Below are positions 24,781-37,395 of a DNA stretch of 64,000 bases, piece after piece. The translations under genes and the position numbers were made by a program. The DNA comes from Endomychus coccineus. Taxonomy: Eukaryota; Arthropoda; Insecta; Coleoptera; Endomychidae. Location: positions 6,643,205 through 6,707,204 of the forward strand of contig OY294069.1 of NCBI GenBank assembly GCA_958510875.1. The letters run 5' to 3'. The first letter of the stretch is position 1. Each line of letters starts with the position of its first letter. The notes under the pieces are model-generated. The model was not told the DNA's origin. It saw only the letters and a program-made list of their open reading frames with translations, and made no database searches.

Positions 24781-25245
24781 TCTAATAGTATATTAAAGAA
24801 CGAGTTTCCTAAGACTCGTCTTCAAGTTTAAAAAACGAGTGGCGAAGCCACGAGTTTTTTTAAAGAATGAGTGCTTCAAGGTCTTAGGAAACGAGTTGTT
24901 TATACTATTTTTTGTAATTTGCCCTTTTTATGCCGTTTTTAAACAAAAATGTTTAATTTAGTCCATTTAGAGATTTTTATGGTGGTTGGTAACATCTTAA
25001 TTTTGGAAGTGAAAATTTGATTTAGTGGTTCTGTGATCGCTTTTTGAGTTGTTGACGCTCGACACTGTCATTTAAACTGACATAATGATGACAAGATAAT
25101 TCCGCATCAAGCTCGCCAACCTAAAAATTTTCGTAAAAAGTTCCGTTCTTGTTTGGATATTAAGACACGGCGAGTGATGACGTTGCGTTCGTTAATGGGT
25201 CAATTAGAAAATCAAAATGGAGGCAAATTACAAAAAATATTATTG
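24781..25245. repeat. Compound palindromic repeat, copy 1 (partner 56037-56642)
   Basis: Two inverted-repeat pairs sit end to end. The first pairs AGTATATTAAAGAACGAGTT and CCTAAGAC with GTCTTAGGAAACGAGTTGTT and TATACT within about 130 bp; its centre has GTGGCGAAGCCAC. The second pairs TTTTTTGTAATTTGCC (about 24905) with GGCAAATTACAAAAAA (about 25225). No ORF is present. This copy lacks about 130 bp present in the partner. Confidence 0.85.
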
Positions 25246-27957
25246 GTGAATGAATGAATGAATTGTTTTCTGGTTTTCAATTGAATTCCTGTTTTAGAAT
25301 AATTTCGGATCAATATAAATATTATTGAATTACTATTTGTAATTATTTTTTATATAATTTAAGCTATATTCACATACAATATTTCTTTGAGATCTTCGTG
25401 GAATCTATAATTTATTTGCTCCTGAAAAACTATAATATAACTCGCATAGTATGTATGATTGTTCAATTGACTATTGTGAACACAATGTATTATCAAAGCA
25501 AAAAAATTTATTATTATCAGTATTATTATAGACAGAGGACACACTGTGCTAATGCACACATACTCAAACCGACATCGGAATTAGAGCCTTAGGATCAACA
25601 AAATTCAGGCTATTAAGGAAAATGAAGCCAAGAGGCTTCACAAAAATCAAAAAGGCAACTTTATAATCTCAAACTCGTTTTTTTAGCGCTCACAATAACA
25701 TCTGTATATTTCATTCGTGATGCGAGTGCAAATAAAAAAGTAACGAAGACAGAATTTCCATTCGGAGGATCTCTAGTCAGAAAGTCTCTAAACAAATGGA
25801 CACGGCGCATTATGTAACCGAAATGGATTTTTGTTTAGAATATAGATACCACAGAATGTCGATAGATGTAACCCACATATAATTATTGACGGTTTGGGTG
25901 GAGCATCCGCGCTTTTATCGAAACGCGTATTCTTCAACACCAAGTCGAGTTGTATTGTGGATCGAACTTGGCTCGCTTCTCTAATTTTCGTCTAAAGTAA
26001 ACATATGTTCCGTTTGTGTCACTACTGCCTTAATTAGCTTAATTCAATTACTGCAGAAACTATATAGCAAATTTAGATACATTGATATACACCAAAGTAA
26101 ATAGCTGCTTTCGAGCTTGCTTCGCTCCACAACATCCCTTAACTAAACTCATGTTTATCCCGTCGGGAATTCTGTAAAAGGTAAACGCTTGCGTTGAGTA
26201 ATTTTAATTCCGAGTGTTTGATTTCAGTTCGGTAGTCTTACATAGTACAGTCTTTTCCTTCTATTGATCCACTGAGTCAATTGAATTCATAATAAATTGA
26301 AATCATTTTGCTGTTGTCTATACTATTTATAAAAGTCAACCTAACCAACATAGCAACTGGGAAAATGCAATAAGGAACAGACCTCATAAAAGCTAACAGA
26401 ATATCACACCGTTCTTCTAAATAGTGGTCCAGGTAGTACAGAAGATTTACTTTTTCATTTCGTTCGTTAATAAAGCGAATTAAAGAGATGACATCCCGAG
26501 AGATTCTGCAACGAGCTTTGTCTCTCGGCGTACCAGTTCAAAAATAATTACGTCATCGTCTCTATGTTCCATTATTATTAAAATGATTAGCTCATCCTCA
26601 AGTCTCGCGTCTTGCAATTTGAATACTCGTCATTTTCGTTATTATGCTCCGAGATTTGCATAGTAGCTATTCACACTCAGTGCAAGAGAGAGATATTTTA
26701 ATAAGTAAGCAGCTTCTGTCACCCCGGCCAGACGCGCGTACTCTGAATTATAAATTATGTTATTTTACGAACACCCCATTAGAATTATTATGTTAATTAA
26801 GCGCGACACACTCGATAATTATCGTAGCGGAGTGTTTGGTAATTAATGCGGTAACACAATTAAACACATCTAATAACGACTGATGAATTCAATTAGCGGG
26901 TCCACTTGAACGATGATCCGCGTTGCAAATATGCCTACCGAATTATTTATGCCAAAATTGAAATAACATTATTCATAAATGTTTATTCAGGCCTAATAAG
27001 ATAATCAGACACCAACGGTGGTTTCGACCTCTCGGTCACGTCAGCGAAACTTTTATATCAGTCGATATATAGCCTACTCTAATTATCTGGGCATCACCTT
27101 GACCACGTGGCTCAAGTCGCATGATCAACTCAGGCTTAGACAGCGCGTGCAAACTATCTTTAGTGAAGATTTCCATGCTGTCAGTTAAAGCCGGTGAATA
27201 TTTGCGGTACAAACAATTAACAAAGTAGGTTTCAGAGATTGGGTGAAGTTACTGTGACAATTTGAAATAGCGAGCTATTTCAAGTGTTTCTCTTCAGTTG
27301 TTAAAAGTCCATATTGATTTTATAAGATAGAGGGGTTTCTTTTATAATCCTATGGTGCCATATATTCTTATTACTTGTTTTTTCATCAGTCAGAATGCCT
27401 GTGTTGTGTACTCAATTGTAATAGCAAGTATGCCAGTAATTCTGAAAGACTTATTATTCAACATTTGCTTTTCCACGACACGAAAGCTTGTCCACAAAAA
27501 ATTATTTGAGAAATCTTAGAGCTTCTTCACTACCCAATAAAAATCTGCTTTAAACATTTTCCCGATAGTAACTTTATACGAGAATACAAGATAACATAAC
27601 GTGATGTATCTGTACTTGTTTCTTAGAAACCTAAAACTAATTCAAGATTGCGTACCTACTATTTGTCTCTAACGTAAACATTCTGAAGAATGACGACTAA
27701 CCCTAGAATATCGCGATCAAAGAAGATGATGTTTTGAATTATAATTAAATCATTTTAAAATTGTAAGAATAAAAATTTAAATGAATGTTTTCATAAAAAT
27801 GAAAACAGCATTTGCTTTTTTAAAATCGTTTGTAATGAACATATAAATGATGCTCCAAAGATTGTTTCAGGTGTATATCGACAACAATTTTTAGCAGAAG
27901 ATAAAATTATACATTCATCTAATCTAAATTTAGAATACGAGCTTTATTCAAATTGAT
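25246..27957. other. 2.7 kb without recognisable genes
   Basis: AT-rich sequence with no coding, RNA or transposon landmarks that I can name. Short ORFs at 25.36-25.59 kb on both strands look fortuitous. Confidence 0.5.
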
Positions 27958-28150
27958 CTCCAATTGATTCTATTATCAGTTTATCAATTCATTCAAATCA
28001 ATAATTACCTGGAACTTATGATTGTATTAGAGTCTGGAGTTTCAATTTTTCCAAATTCCAACCGTTTGAAAGAAATAACCGGTGATCCAAGTGGCATATG
28101 GTAATTGAAACGTCACAATTTATTGTGATTGATGTAATTAAAAATGTCAA
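27958..28150 (+). repeat. Unclassified interspersed repeat, copy 1 (partner 53720-53905)
   Basis: Shares with 53720-53905, in the same orientation, GATTCTATTATC, ATTGTATTAGAGTCTGGA, ACCGGT, GGCATA and ATAATTGAAA-like blocks over about 190 bp. No coding content or clear termini. Confidence 0.7.
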
Positions 28151-28596
28151 AGTTGAACAACGCGCTTCGAGTAGTACAGTTGGTCATCTAGCAAATTCAC
28201 GAGTGCCTCTAGGCCAGGTACTGTACCCCCCACCAGTGAGTATATACATTTCAATAATACATGTGTTCGCGGGCAAGGAAAATAAAATGTGTATAAACAA
28301 CGAACATCAATCTATTAATCACATTTCAAATAACCTGCTAGCATCGTATAACCAAAAATATGTAAAAATTTAGAAAACTGATCTTGCCAGTTATACTTTC
28401 GAAATCGGGAAACAAAATGCATTCCCCGGGATCTCAACCACCCAGCCCATAACCGTCGATGCACGTTGTACATTGGATTCGGTAGATCAACAATTAATTC
28501 GCTTGCAACTACGAGCATAAATATTAATATGTGTGGAAGGTCTAATCATTCTAGTAGGCTATGAGTCATAATAAAAGCTGACACCGCCCTGTCTCC

Positions 28597-28863
28597 CAAA
28601 GAGTTCTATACATAGAGAAGACAAGTTGAGACTTTCGGGCGACCGTCAAGTTTACTGTCCTTGTCGCACCTTTCGCTCGGTCTGTGTCGCACGATTTCTC
28701 CTTCTAGTCTGCGGTGCAAGCAAAGAGTATTAGATTTTATTTACTCGGTGGAGGGACGTTGCGCGGCAAACACAGAGCGAGCAGGACACTAAACATCTCG
28801 GTCGCCCGGCTTATATCTTGGTCTTATGGCACTTGTCTTCTATGTATATTATAGAACTCTTTG
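28597..28863. mobile_element. 267-bp MITE with CAAAGA termini, family member 1
   Basis: Terminal inverted repeats CAAAGAGTTCTATACATAGA on the left, and on the right the complement of CAAAGAGTTCTATAATATAC, which continues ATAGAAGACAAGT. Inside them is a second inverted pair, GGGCGACCG and CGGTCGCCC. Flanks are CTGTCTCC and CAGTCTCC, an 8-bp duplication with one mismatch. It has no ORF. Eight-bp duplications point to hAT or P-type transposition. Confidence 0.85.
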
Positions 28864-29130
28864 CAGTCTCCGCACTCGTTCAGAAGGTAGTCAGTTTTGT
28901 GCTACGCTACGATTTTGTGGTTTGTGAAACCATTTCTTCCTGGAGCTTCTGATAAAGCATATTCTATGTTAAAAATGTAACTTCTTCCGAATCAGCTTCA
29001 TAATAATAGTCTCAATTCGAAGAATTGATGTGGCAATGTAACTCAAACTTTTGATGTATGCATACTAATTGTTCAATTTTACGTACAATCACAATATGTC
29101 GTTAATCGAGTGTTTGAAATTATGAGTCGT

Positions 29131-29230
29131 AGCGCCATAGAATGAACCGTTCACAGAAGAAATAAATACAATGAATGTGCGCGCCATAGAATGAACCGTT
29201 CACAGAAGAAATAAATAGAATTTATATATA
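29131..29230 (+). repeat. Two-copy tandem duplication, 49-bp period
   Basis: GCGCCATAGAATGAACCGTT followed by CACAGAAGAAATAAATA occurs at 29132 and 29181 with almost no differences. Just downstream (about 29246-29276) lies TTGAAGAAG then GGCGAAACATG, faintly like the degenerate hammerhead-type motifs elsewhere in the window. Confidence 0.8.
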
Positions 29231-32076
29231 GGAGAATGAATGTGCTCATTTGAAGAAGTTACTGTGTGGCGAAACATGTTTTCTTCTATTTTTTTAATAA
29301 AAATTAGTTTTGGAATTTGTCTAGTGTTCATTTGTAATATTATAGGCCTCTCTCGACGTTTTGCTTAATATCAAATTAATCAGGAGGCCAGTGATTTACA
29401 ATGTATTTGTAGCAGTATGCTTATTCTCATTACTTTATATTCTTAACCTTCTCGTTTTAAACTCTACCTCCTATCATTGTAGTTCATGATTATGCTAATT
29501 TGTGATTGAAAACAGTGGTTCATTTTGGAATACGATTTGCCATACTTCCTTTGCATTCTAGTTTTCAACTAAAAGGGTTATATGCAGCTAGTAGGTTGTT
29601 AAACGTTCCTGAACGGAACTCAATACGGGCACAGAAATAGTAGGTATTCAGTGCTACGAGGTGGACGAGGCCACTTGAATGTCAACAGATTTGTTCAATG
29701 GTCATGAATTTCATCTTTTATATCAAACAATTATTATAATAATACGATGGAACACATTCTTAGCGTTGTCCACGGACATGTATTTGTTGCATCATTAATT
29801 AAAAATATTAATATAGTGAGAGACGAACAATATCTTGTGACAACGAACAAATTTATAAATACTTGATGAATTGTAAATAAAAGTTAAATCAAACAATTTG
29901 TTGAATTAATAATTGTAAACATGACTTGATTGAATTGAAACTAATCGTTCAATTAAAAGCATTTGTTCAGTTTCATTTTCATTTGATAATCAACGTATGA
30001 ATGAATCAAATAATAAATTGAATTTTCGAGCTTTTGTGATATTTTCCTATAACAGCTTTATTTTGATAACTATCACTGATTTTATTCAATATACGTTGAT
30101 TCAATTTTCAAAACATTTAATGTATGAATCGTTCAATTAAGCAACTATTAGCTTAAACACTTTGTATAAACTCACAGTTTATCCTGAAATATCGACTAAA
30201 ATCCAGCAAGACCCAAATTTTATAGCTCCAGAATTGAGGATAAGATCAGCATCGGTATATAGAGGGTAGAGGACATGTTGTTTTCCAATATGGGTCACCC
30301 TTGATGCCTCATAAATTGGACCATATACGGTATACACATCATATAATGATATTGACATTTTAATTCCTTCTGACCCAAACTTAGAATACCAAAAAGAAAA
30401 TGCCTAAAACGTACAATAAACTATTAGTAACATATTACTTTAATAATTTGAATCTTTACATACAGTTTTAATTCGTTTGGTTGAACTATCAATCTGGAAT
30501 CTGTTCTTATTACAAAATAACAAATGAATAAATACTGAATGCAGAATGCACCGGACCATTGAATCTAACGTCATAGCACCGGTTTACACAAATCACAGAC
30601 TCGTTATGATTTAAGCCTTCTTGATAGTGCGTAGTATGTTGTCTCTGGTATATTCATTATCTTTCTGCAATATCTGTGAAAACATTGTTGATTCGATAAT
30701 CTTGTAACGCGGCAAGTTTAAAATCTAATTATGAAAATGTTACAATATATAACTAATAATTGAAGAACTGGATCTTATCTTGAATAAATAACGTACATCC
30801 AATATACATAGTGATCTTTGTCCCTTTTGGTTCAAGATTTTTATTCGACATTGCTGTTAAATTGCTGTTGCTAACCCTTTTTCATTGACTTCATTTACTG
30901 GACTATAATATTGACACAAGAATTTGGGAAAGTAGGAAGGCGAATTCGAAGTACAAAACGAATCACCTACGTAGTTTACTATATCGTTCGACGATCACAC
31001 TATTTTGATTCCGGTATATTGATAGTTATTGGATATTGCAATTAACACTTTTGTTGTTGGTATTAAATTCATCATCACTCACAAATAAACCATAATTAAT
31101 TGAACATGAAACTTTATAAACTGTAACGAATTGATGATAAAATGTTACAACTTTATTTATGGCATTCATAAATCAATTACGGATTTATTCGAAATCAACG
31201 TTCGAGATTAATTCATGTTCCAGAATAACTACATATTCAAAATTGCCACGTTCATTATGATGAAGTGATACAATAAATAATGTAAATCAAAACTAATCCT
31301 GCCATAATGTCCTAAATGGTGAATGCGTTTGCGTAAGATTTGTTTTTGGGGTAATTTCAGAATGATTATCAATATAAGAGGTATTCCCTAAATTAACTTA
31401 CCATTCCAGGTTCCTCTTCTAAAGACGAAGATCTGTCATTCAACAGTAAACCTTACGTTCATTAATGTTTGAAAAAATTATATTATCACAGTCGTATTCA
31501 CGCCTAAGCCGTGGAAAACAGTTTTTTTTCGCAGCGCTCTGTTAAAACAGAAAAACAAAAACTGATGGACAGGAACATTACTGGTAGATCAACCTTTACA
31601 CAGAGACCTATATCTATAGGCATATACACACATAGATATCATATAGTACTATATGATCTCTACACATATATAATATCTAATCTATGCATATACAGCAGGT
31701 AAATCCATAGAATCCGCACAATACCAACTCGTAAAGAAGGTGGAAAGGGTTGAAAACAAATGATTTTGTTGGGTACATAGAATATTGGAGGAGCATTCAA
31801 CAGCAGATCTCTATAATCTATCTCAAGAGCATCGAGTAGAAAAGGCATCGATGAAACTTGCTGCAAATTGGTTGACCATGCTAAAAAGAAGAATAATCCA
31901 CTCCTCTCTAATCACAAAGATAAATTCAACACAACAACCGAACCGTCCTACGAACGCAATTTCATGTTGTTGGAACAAACCTTATGAACTCGATTCACTT
32001 TCTTTTACTCATTCTCTAATGTTTCGAACTGTATACATAGAACATGATATTCGATGCTCAATTCTAGTTGTAGCGT
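29231..32076. other. 2.8 kb without recognisable genes
   Basis: Very AT-rich. 31.60-31.69 kb has a run of TATA-rich short palindromes (CATATAGTACTATATG) that would favour spurious hairpins. No gene is seen. Confidence 0.5.
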
Positions 32077-32084
32077 GACGATGT

Positions 32085-32293
32085 CAAAGAAATCTATACA
32101 TAGAGTAGACAAGTAAGCCTTTCACTGGAAACTTGTATTCTTATACTGATATTCTGATAGAAGGGAAGACCGTGCAAGTGAGAGCGCACTACAGGCACAA
32201 TACATGTGCGAGAAGGACAGAATGTCCGACTAGTTAACAGCCCTTTCCTATGCTTAACACACTACTTGTCTACTCTGTACGTAGATCTCTTTG
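32085..32293. mobile_element. 209-bp MITE with CAAAGA termini, family member 2
   Basis: Left end CAAAGAAATCTATACATAGA, continuing GTAGACAAGT; right end is the complement of CAAAGAGATCTACGTACAGA, continuing GTAGACAAGT. A perfect 8-bp target-site duplication GACGATGT flanks it (32077-32084 and 32294-32301). The TIRs are clearly related to those of the 28597 element but the centres differ. Non-coding. Confidence 0.9.
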
Positions 32294-32301
32294 GACGATG
32301 T

Positions 32302-34689
32302 AACGAGAGATTTGGGAAGCTATTATCGCGGTTTAGGAAGTGTTTTGTGATTACTTTCATAATTGAAAACGATATCGAAAGTTATACGATAATCCATTGG
32401 TAGTGGTGCGCAGTGTATACAGTAATCATAATATCCGGTGATGAAGAAAATTAAATGTCAACTTACGGAAGGCGTGCAGGGGTTGACAGAGGCGAGTTTA
32501 TTATTCCAAAGCTGTTTAGGAGCACATGCCCAAGTAAATGAGAGCGCCAACTAAGGAGCGTATCAACTTCAGTAGGTTATAAATACGGATACGTCTCTCT
32601 AGCCTGCCATGTCTAATCGAAGCGAGCGTGCCACAGATCTAACTAAACTTACGTACGATGTGGGCATGTATGTGGAATCGGGAGAGATTTCCTCCAGGGA
32701 GGCCATCATATTTTCTAATTTTCCATTCATTTACATATTATCATTTTTTTTTAAATTACTCCGCCATAACGAGTTGGGTCCCCTCGTGTATTTTGTTAAG
32801 GAAAAATCCGCATTGAATTTTCTTCTAGTCTCGGTTCTTTTATTTATTTTACATTATGTGCAAAAATGCTACAACTGGTACTAATTCTTCATCTTCTGCC
32901 TTTACTGAGAAAATATTTAAAACCTTATGCTTCTTGGGACTGGTACGGAAAATTAAAATCACTCATAATTATTTCAAAAACTTCAAGGACTTTTCTCTAG
33001 AAAAGCATCATCAGTCAGAGATTTTTTAACTATATGTTCGAAAAAGTGAGTTATTGATGGCGATAAGAAAGTTTGAACTGTTTTGTATTTCTAATAAAAC
33101 TAAAAACAATCAGTATCAGCGTTATTAATCCTTTCACAGATTTCACCGGATACATTAAAGAATATTGAAGAATTTCAAAGTTATTAGACAAAAAAGCATA
33201 AGGAAAGCTCGATAATGGGATTTGAAAATAGTTGATCTTGGAACTGTGGTAGTGATTCCAGAAATGAAAGGTTGTTATTCGTCTTAATAATTTATATCAA
33301 CAACAATGTAACAATGTTTGCTAATACTCCTGTACAAATCCAACCCCTTGGATGAACTTTGATAAACATAAACATACATAATCCAATTCTCCATCACAGT
33401 TTCTTCGAACTTTCCAGGGTATTAGCTCCAAGGTATTTTGTAATTCGTTTCAGTTTATATCGTATCGTATCGTCATTTATGAGTGGTCCTAAGCTTTTAA
33501 GAAGTCTGTACTATGCAATTATGGAAAAAATTGGATGCACCACTGCCAAAACATCAATCAAAATTCCCATTTTTGTACCGAAGAGATTGCTAGACTTCTC
33601 GTTAATGCGGTAAGGAAATATAATATGTGTAAATGTGAAAATGGAACTGAAGTTGAATCTAACTGTACACTCAGATTCAGAAGTTCATTAGAACAGAAAA
33701 TATAAATAGGATTAGTTTGAATAGAGCTATCAGAACTCAAGTGCGTAACCCAACTACAGGAGCTTCTCGAGAAAATTAAGCCAACACAATAAGACTTTTC
33801 AAAGGTTACTGAACCTACTCTGTTTACATTAAGGATTTATTCATTTCCAAGTTACATTCCTTTAAAGGGATACTGTAAAACACATGAAGATACAATACAC
33901 ATTCAACTCGGATTTATTCTTATTGTCATTTCGTGACCTTAAAACTAACCAGGCCATGAGAGTGACGCGAAATAATTGATACACTTTATTTAACGAATTT
34001 CGATTGTAACACAGAGTGCAGAACTGGCCGTTCGGTCGACACCCGCTTTCTTGAAATTTCCTATTTTTAGTCGCACGCGTATCACGTATGATGCTGACTC
34101 TATTCTTAGTTCATTGAGTGTTTGAAAAAATAGCAAACAGAATAAACCACAAACATTACCTCCCCGGTTTATTTTAAGTGCAGTTCAATGAATCAGTATA
34201 GAGCGATTTCAACATCAAGCTGGATTTTGTTCAGCTGTTATGTCCGTTCCAACACTTTACGTCGACTAACGTAACGGCTAATATATCCATATCCATTGAC
34301 GCATTGTTTATTACAATCGCTCCGAAAATTTTCATTTCAACGGTTGTGCACATTTCACCATCACATAAAGCCAAAATCCAGTTCTTGTAGACAAAATGTG
34401 CTTTGTGTGTATGTAGTAGTGTGTGTAGGAAATGATTAAAATACTTAACATTTTATTCTTTGAGTAAGTCGAAAAAGATGTATTTTAGACGAAATAAGAT
34501 TAGAAATATTGTATTCCCACTGTAATTTTTTATATTAGTACGCCAGTGAACTTTTAAAACGACTAAAATTTCCCGGGCTTCAATGGTTCATCCATATGGT
34601 GTTGTGTGGCCCAAAGTATTTGTTCCTGCGGAGGAGTCTAGCTGCGCAGTCAGTGAGCCAATGAATAGGTATTTCTTCAGAATCTCTGC
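32302..34689. other. 2.4 kb without recognisable genes
   Basis: No coding or transposon landmarks recognised; a few chance ORFs on both strands. Confidence 0.45.
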
Positions 34690-34920
34690 GGAATCTACCA
34701 ACACCCTCTATACTACAAGGCTTGCCGGCTTGATCGTGACGTCACAAGCCGGATGCATGTTGCAGCTAGTCAATGCTGCAATGCCGACAGTAATACAAAA
34801 GTTTTATTTCCTTTTTAGGGCATATTAGAAGGACTTCTTGTTTGAACAGGGTTACCAGACGTCGACTGAGTCCTTAGTTGCACCCCATTTGCTTTTTTCA
34901 ACGGAAAAAACAAAAACTAT
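34690..34920 (+). repeat. Unclassified interspersed repeat, copy 1 (partner 45480-45640)
   Basis: Shares CTATACTACAAGGC, GACGTCACAAG, ATGTTGCAGC, CCTTAGTT and CACCCCA with TTGCTTTTTT in the same order as 45480-45640. It lies directly left of the mariner MITE at 34964. No ORF of note. Confidence 0.7.
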
Positions 34921-34963
34921 GCATAATTTACAAGTTATAATGTAAAAATTACTACTCTATATA

Positions 34964-35447
34964 AGAGGGCAATGTGAAAAGTCCCTGACAAATAAAACAA
35001 GAAATGATTTATTTGGTCAAACCTTATTTTATTTCTCAGCATAGGCGTTTGTTTCATTGATGACCTCATCGTTGGAGCCAAATCCCTTTCCACCAAGCCG
35101 AGTCAAAACATTCGGCGTCTTTTGTGGTCATAGTACGAAAATCGGTGAACCACTTGTGAATCTTTCCAATCGATGGTGAAGAGTCCCCATAATGTTTAAC
35201 AAGCGATGCTTTTGTTTTTTCCACGCAAATAATGTTTAATCAAGACGCGTAATTCACTTTTTTCCATGTTTAGAAAAACCTTAAAGGTTGCTTGATTTCG
35301 GTGAGTTTCAAAACAGAACCGAATGACATATCAGTCTGAAAATTTCAATGAGTTCTACTTAAAGATGGCCCATCACAAATGTCACATGTAATTTTCGATT
35401 GTTGCGTCATCTGTTTAATTTTTCAGGGACTTCACACTTTGCCTTCG
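34964..35447. mobile_element. 484-bp mariner-derived MITE
   Basis: Ends AGAGGGCAATGTGAAAAGTC and, reversed, CGAAGGCAAAGTGTGAAGTC, with TA on both sides (34962-34963, 35448-35449). Its interior joins the 3' end of the transposase gene (minus strand, DEVINETNAYAE-like) directly to its 5' end (KSEF..LIKHY), so it is an internal-deletion derivative of the mariner at 36.6-39.9 kb. Confidence 0.9.
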
Positions 35448-35519
35448 TATTATGATGATGAAAATTAACAGATACTTGCACATATCTGCTTAATTTTCTA
35501 CTTTTACTTGAATATTAAC

Positions 35520-35760
35520 ATGAATGTAACACATTATTGTGTTACAATTTCGATTACTCGTGTTTCTGTTCGTTTCGGCGAAGTGAGCATTTTCAATTGA
35601 AATTGATGCGATAAGGACGCTTTGTGCTTGATACAATTAGATTTAAGAAATCGCGTTCTAGACATTGATACGTCTTCTGATGATGGCCAAAACGTATCTA
35701 AAGATATGTGTTATCGTATTTCCCGAGAATTTATATATAACAGAATATACAACAGAATAG
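35520..35760 (+). repeat. Second, decayed copy of the hammerhead-bearing element
   Basis: Aligns with 44115-44348: ACAATTTCGATTACTCGTG, TTCTGTTCGTTTCG, GTGAGC, TGCGATA, GGACGC, CTTCTGATGATGG, AACGTA, TAAAGA and TATAACAGA in order. In the ribozyme-like core the second half of stem II and the GAAA are lost (CTGATGATGGCCAAAACG), so it should be inactive. No target duplication was recognised. Confidence 0.7.
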
Positions 35761-37395
35761 ATAAGTATTTTACAGTTAGAGATAGGACGGAGTGAGTATA
35801 GCGAACAGTAAAATCAACCGATAAAATAAATAAGAGTTGGATTTCTACTAATTTAATTACGACAGAGTGGGCGAAGCGAACGGTTCACTCTCTCACTCCG
35901 TCTTAACTCTGTGGGCATACGCGCAGCGTACTGACCGTCCCCCTAGTAATTTTTGCGTTCAATGTGATTATAAAAGGGTGATTCAATATCTTGGCTACAA
36001 AATTATATTATTTTAGAAATAACTAAAAGCATTCTAACGCCAGTCATGCCTTATTGTCTCTATACAATTTTATAGACAGAAAGGGTTGCAACACGAGTTC
36101 ATTGTTAAACTTCAGTCATCTGGATGTTGTAAATATTTGTATATTGCACACGAATAAGATGAGATAACTTCTTTCCTTATCCCTAGTAAAATACTAAGGA
36201 ATCCGATTACGGTATACGGAAATGAAACGCATGTTTCTGAAGAAAATACCGAATTGATATTCCGTGGCTATCACTGTTGACTGTTGTTTACCCTAATTTT
36301 ACAAAATCGTGGATATATTTATGCGAAACGAAGAGGCTAATTTTCGTTTCTCGGTCTACCCTCGTTCTGTTATTGGACTGTATATTGTCTTTAAAATTCC
36401 AGATTTTGTCTGCAGTGTGCTACTTATTTCAACATGCCTCCGGTCAGAATCAGCGAGAGGAGAGACCAGTAGATTTATTCATACGAATAAATGTAAATTC
36501 AACGAAACGCGTTTTCACGATATTTATCGAACATTTTGCAGAGGAATAATAATTCTACGAGGGCAAGGTGAAAAGTTCCTGCAAAATTAAACACGACATT
36601 TATTTGGTCAAAATTTATTTTATCTCTTAACATAATCTCCTTGTAGCCCGAAACACTTCGTCCAAGGTTTTTCTAATATTTCGATCCCTTCCGAATAATA
36701 CGATTTCGGCAATCCTTCAAAATAGGTGTTTGTTTCAGCGATGACCTCATCATTGGAGCCAAGATGGACCTCATCATTGGAGCCAAATCTTTTTCCGTCG
36801 AACCATTTCTCTTCAAGTTTGGAAATAGATAAAAAACGATGGAGGCCAATTTGGAGAATATGGTGGATGATGAACCAATTCGTAGCGCAATTCATGCAAT
36901 TTTGCCATTGCGACTGCGGACCTGTGCGCCGGTGCGTTGTCCTGCATAATATACGCCGGTGATCGTTTTGTCCTTTTCAAGGTAATCGATATGGACGATA
37001 CCGTGTGTATCCCAAAAAACTGTCGCCATGACTTCGTTGGCCGATAAGCCCACTGTGAGCTTTTTCGGCTTCGATTCGCCAGGACAAGTCCACTGTTTCG
37101 ACTATTTTTTGGTCTCTGGTGCGTTGTGAATGTGATTGATCCATGTTCCGTCCACTGTTACGAAAAGGCTAAAAAAATCCTTCTTATCGCGCTTGAACAT
37201 AACCAAACACTCCTTTGAAGTTGTCAAACGGTTGCGCTTGTTGCCAACAGAGAGCAAATGCGACACCCATCTGGCAGATAGCAGATATTCAAAAATATAT
37301 GCAAAATGTTCCGTAACCGTTCGGTTGAGATGTCCATAGCCTCAGCAATCTCATGCACTTCAACTTGCCGATCGTCCAATACCATACCATGAATT

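Noticed and set aside
29240..29280. TTGAAGAAG...GGCGAAACATG as a hammerhead
   Set aside because: The conserved CTGATGA is badly degraded and no stem II of useful length forms; kept only as a faint resemblance.
31600..31700. Cluster of short TATA palindromes as an origin or regulatory element
   Set aside because: Expected in DNA this AT-rich; no further support.
32985..33020. Possible hammerhead motif on the minus strand (CTGATGATG with a TTTTC/GAAAA stem)
   Set aside because: The GAAAC box after stem II is missing, so it does not meet the core requirement.
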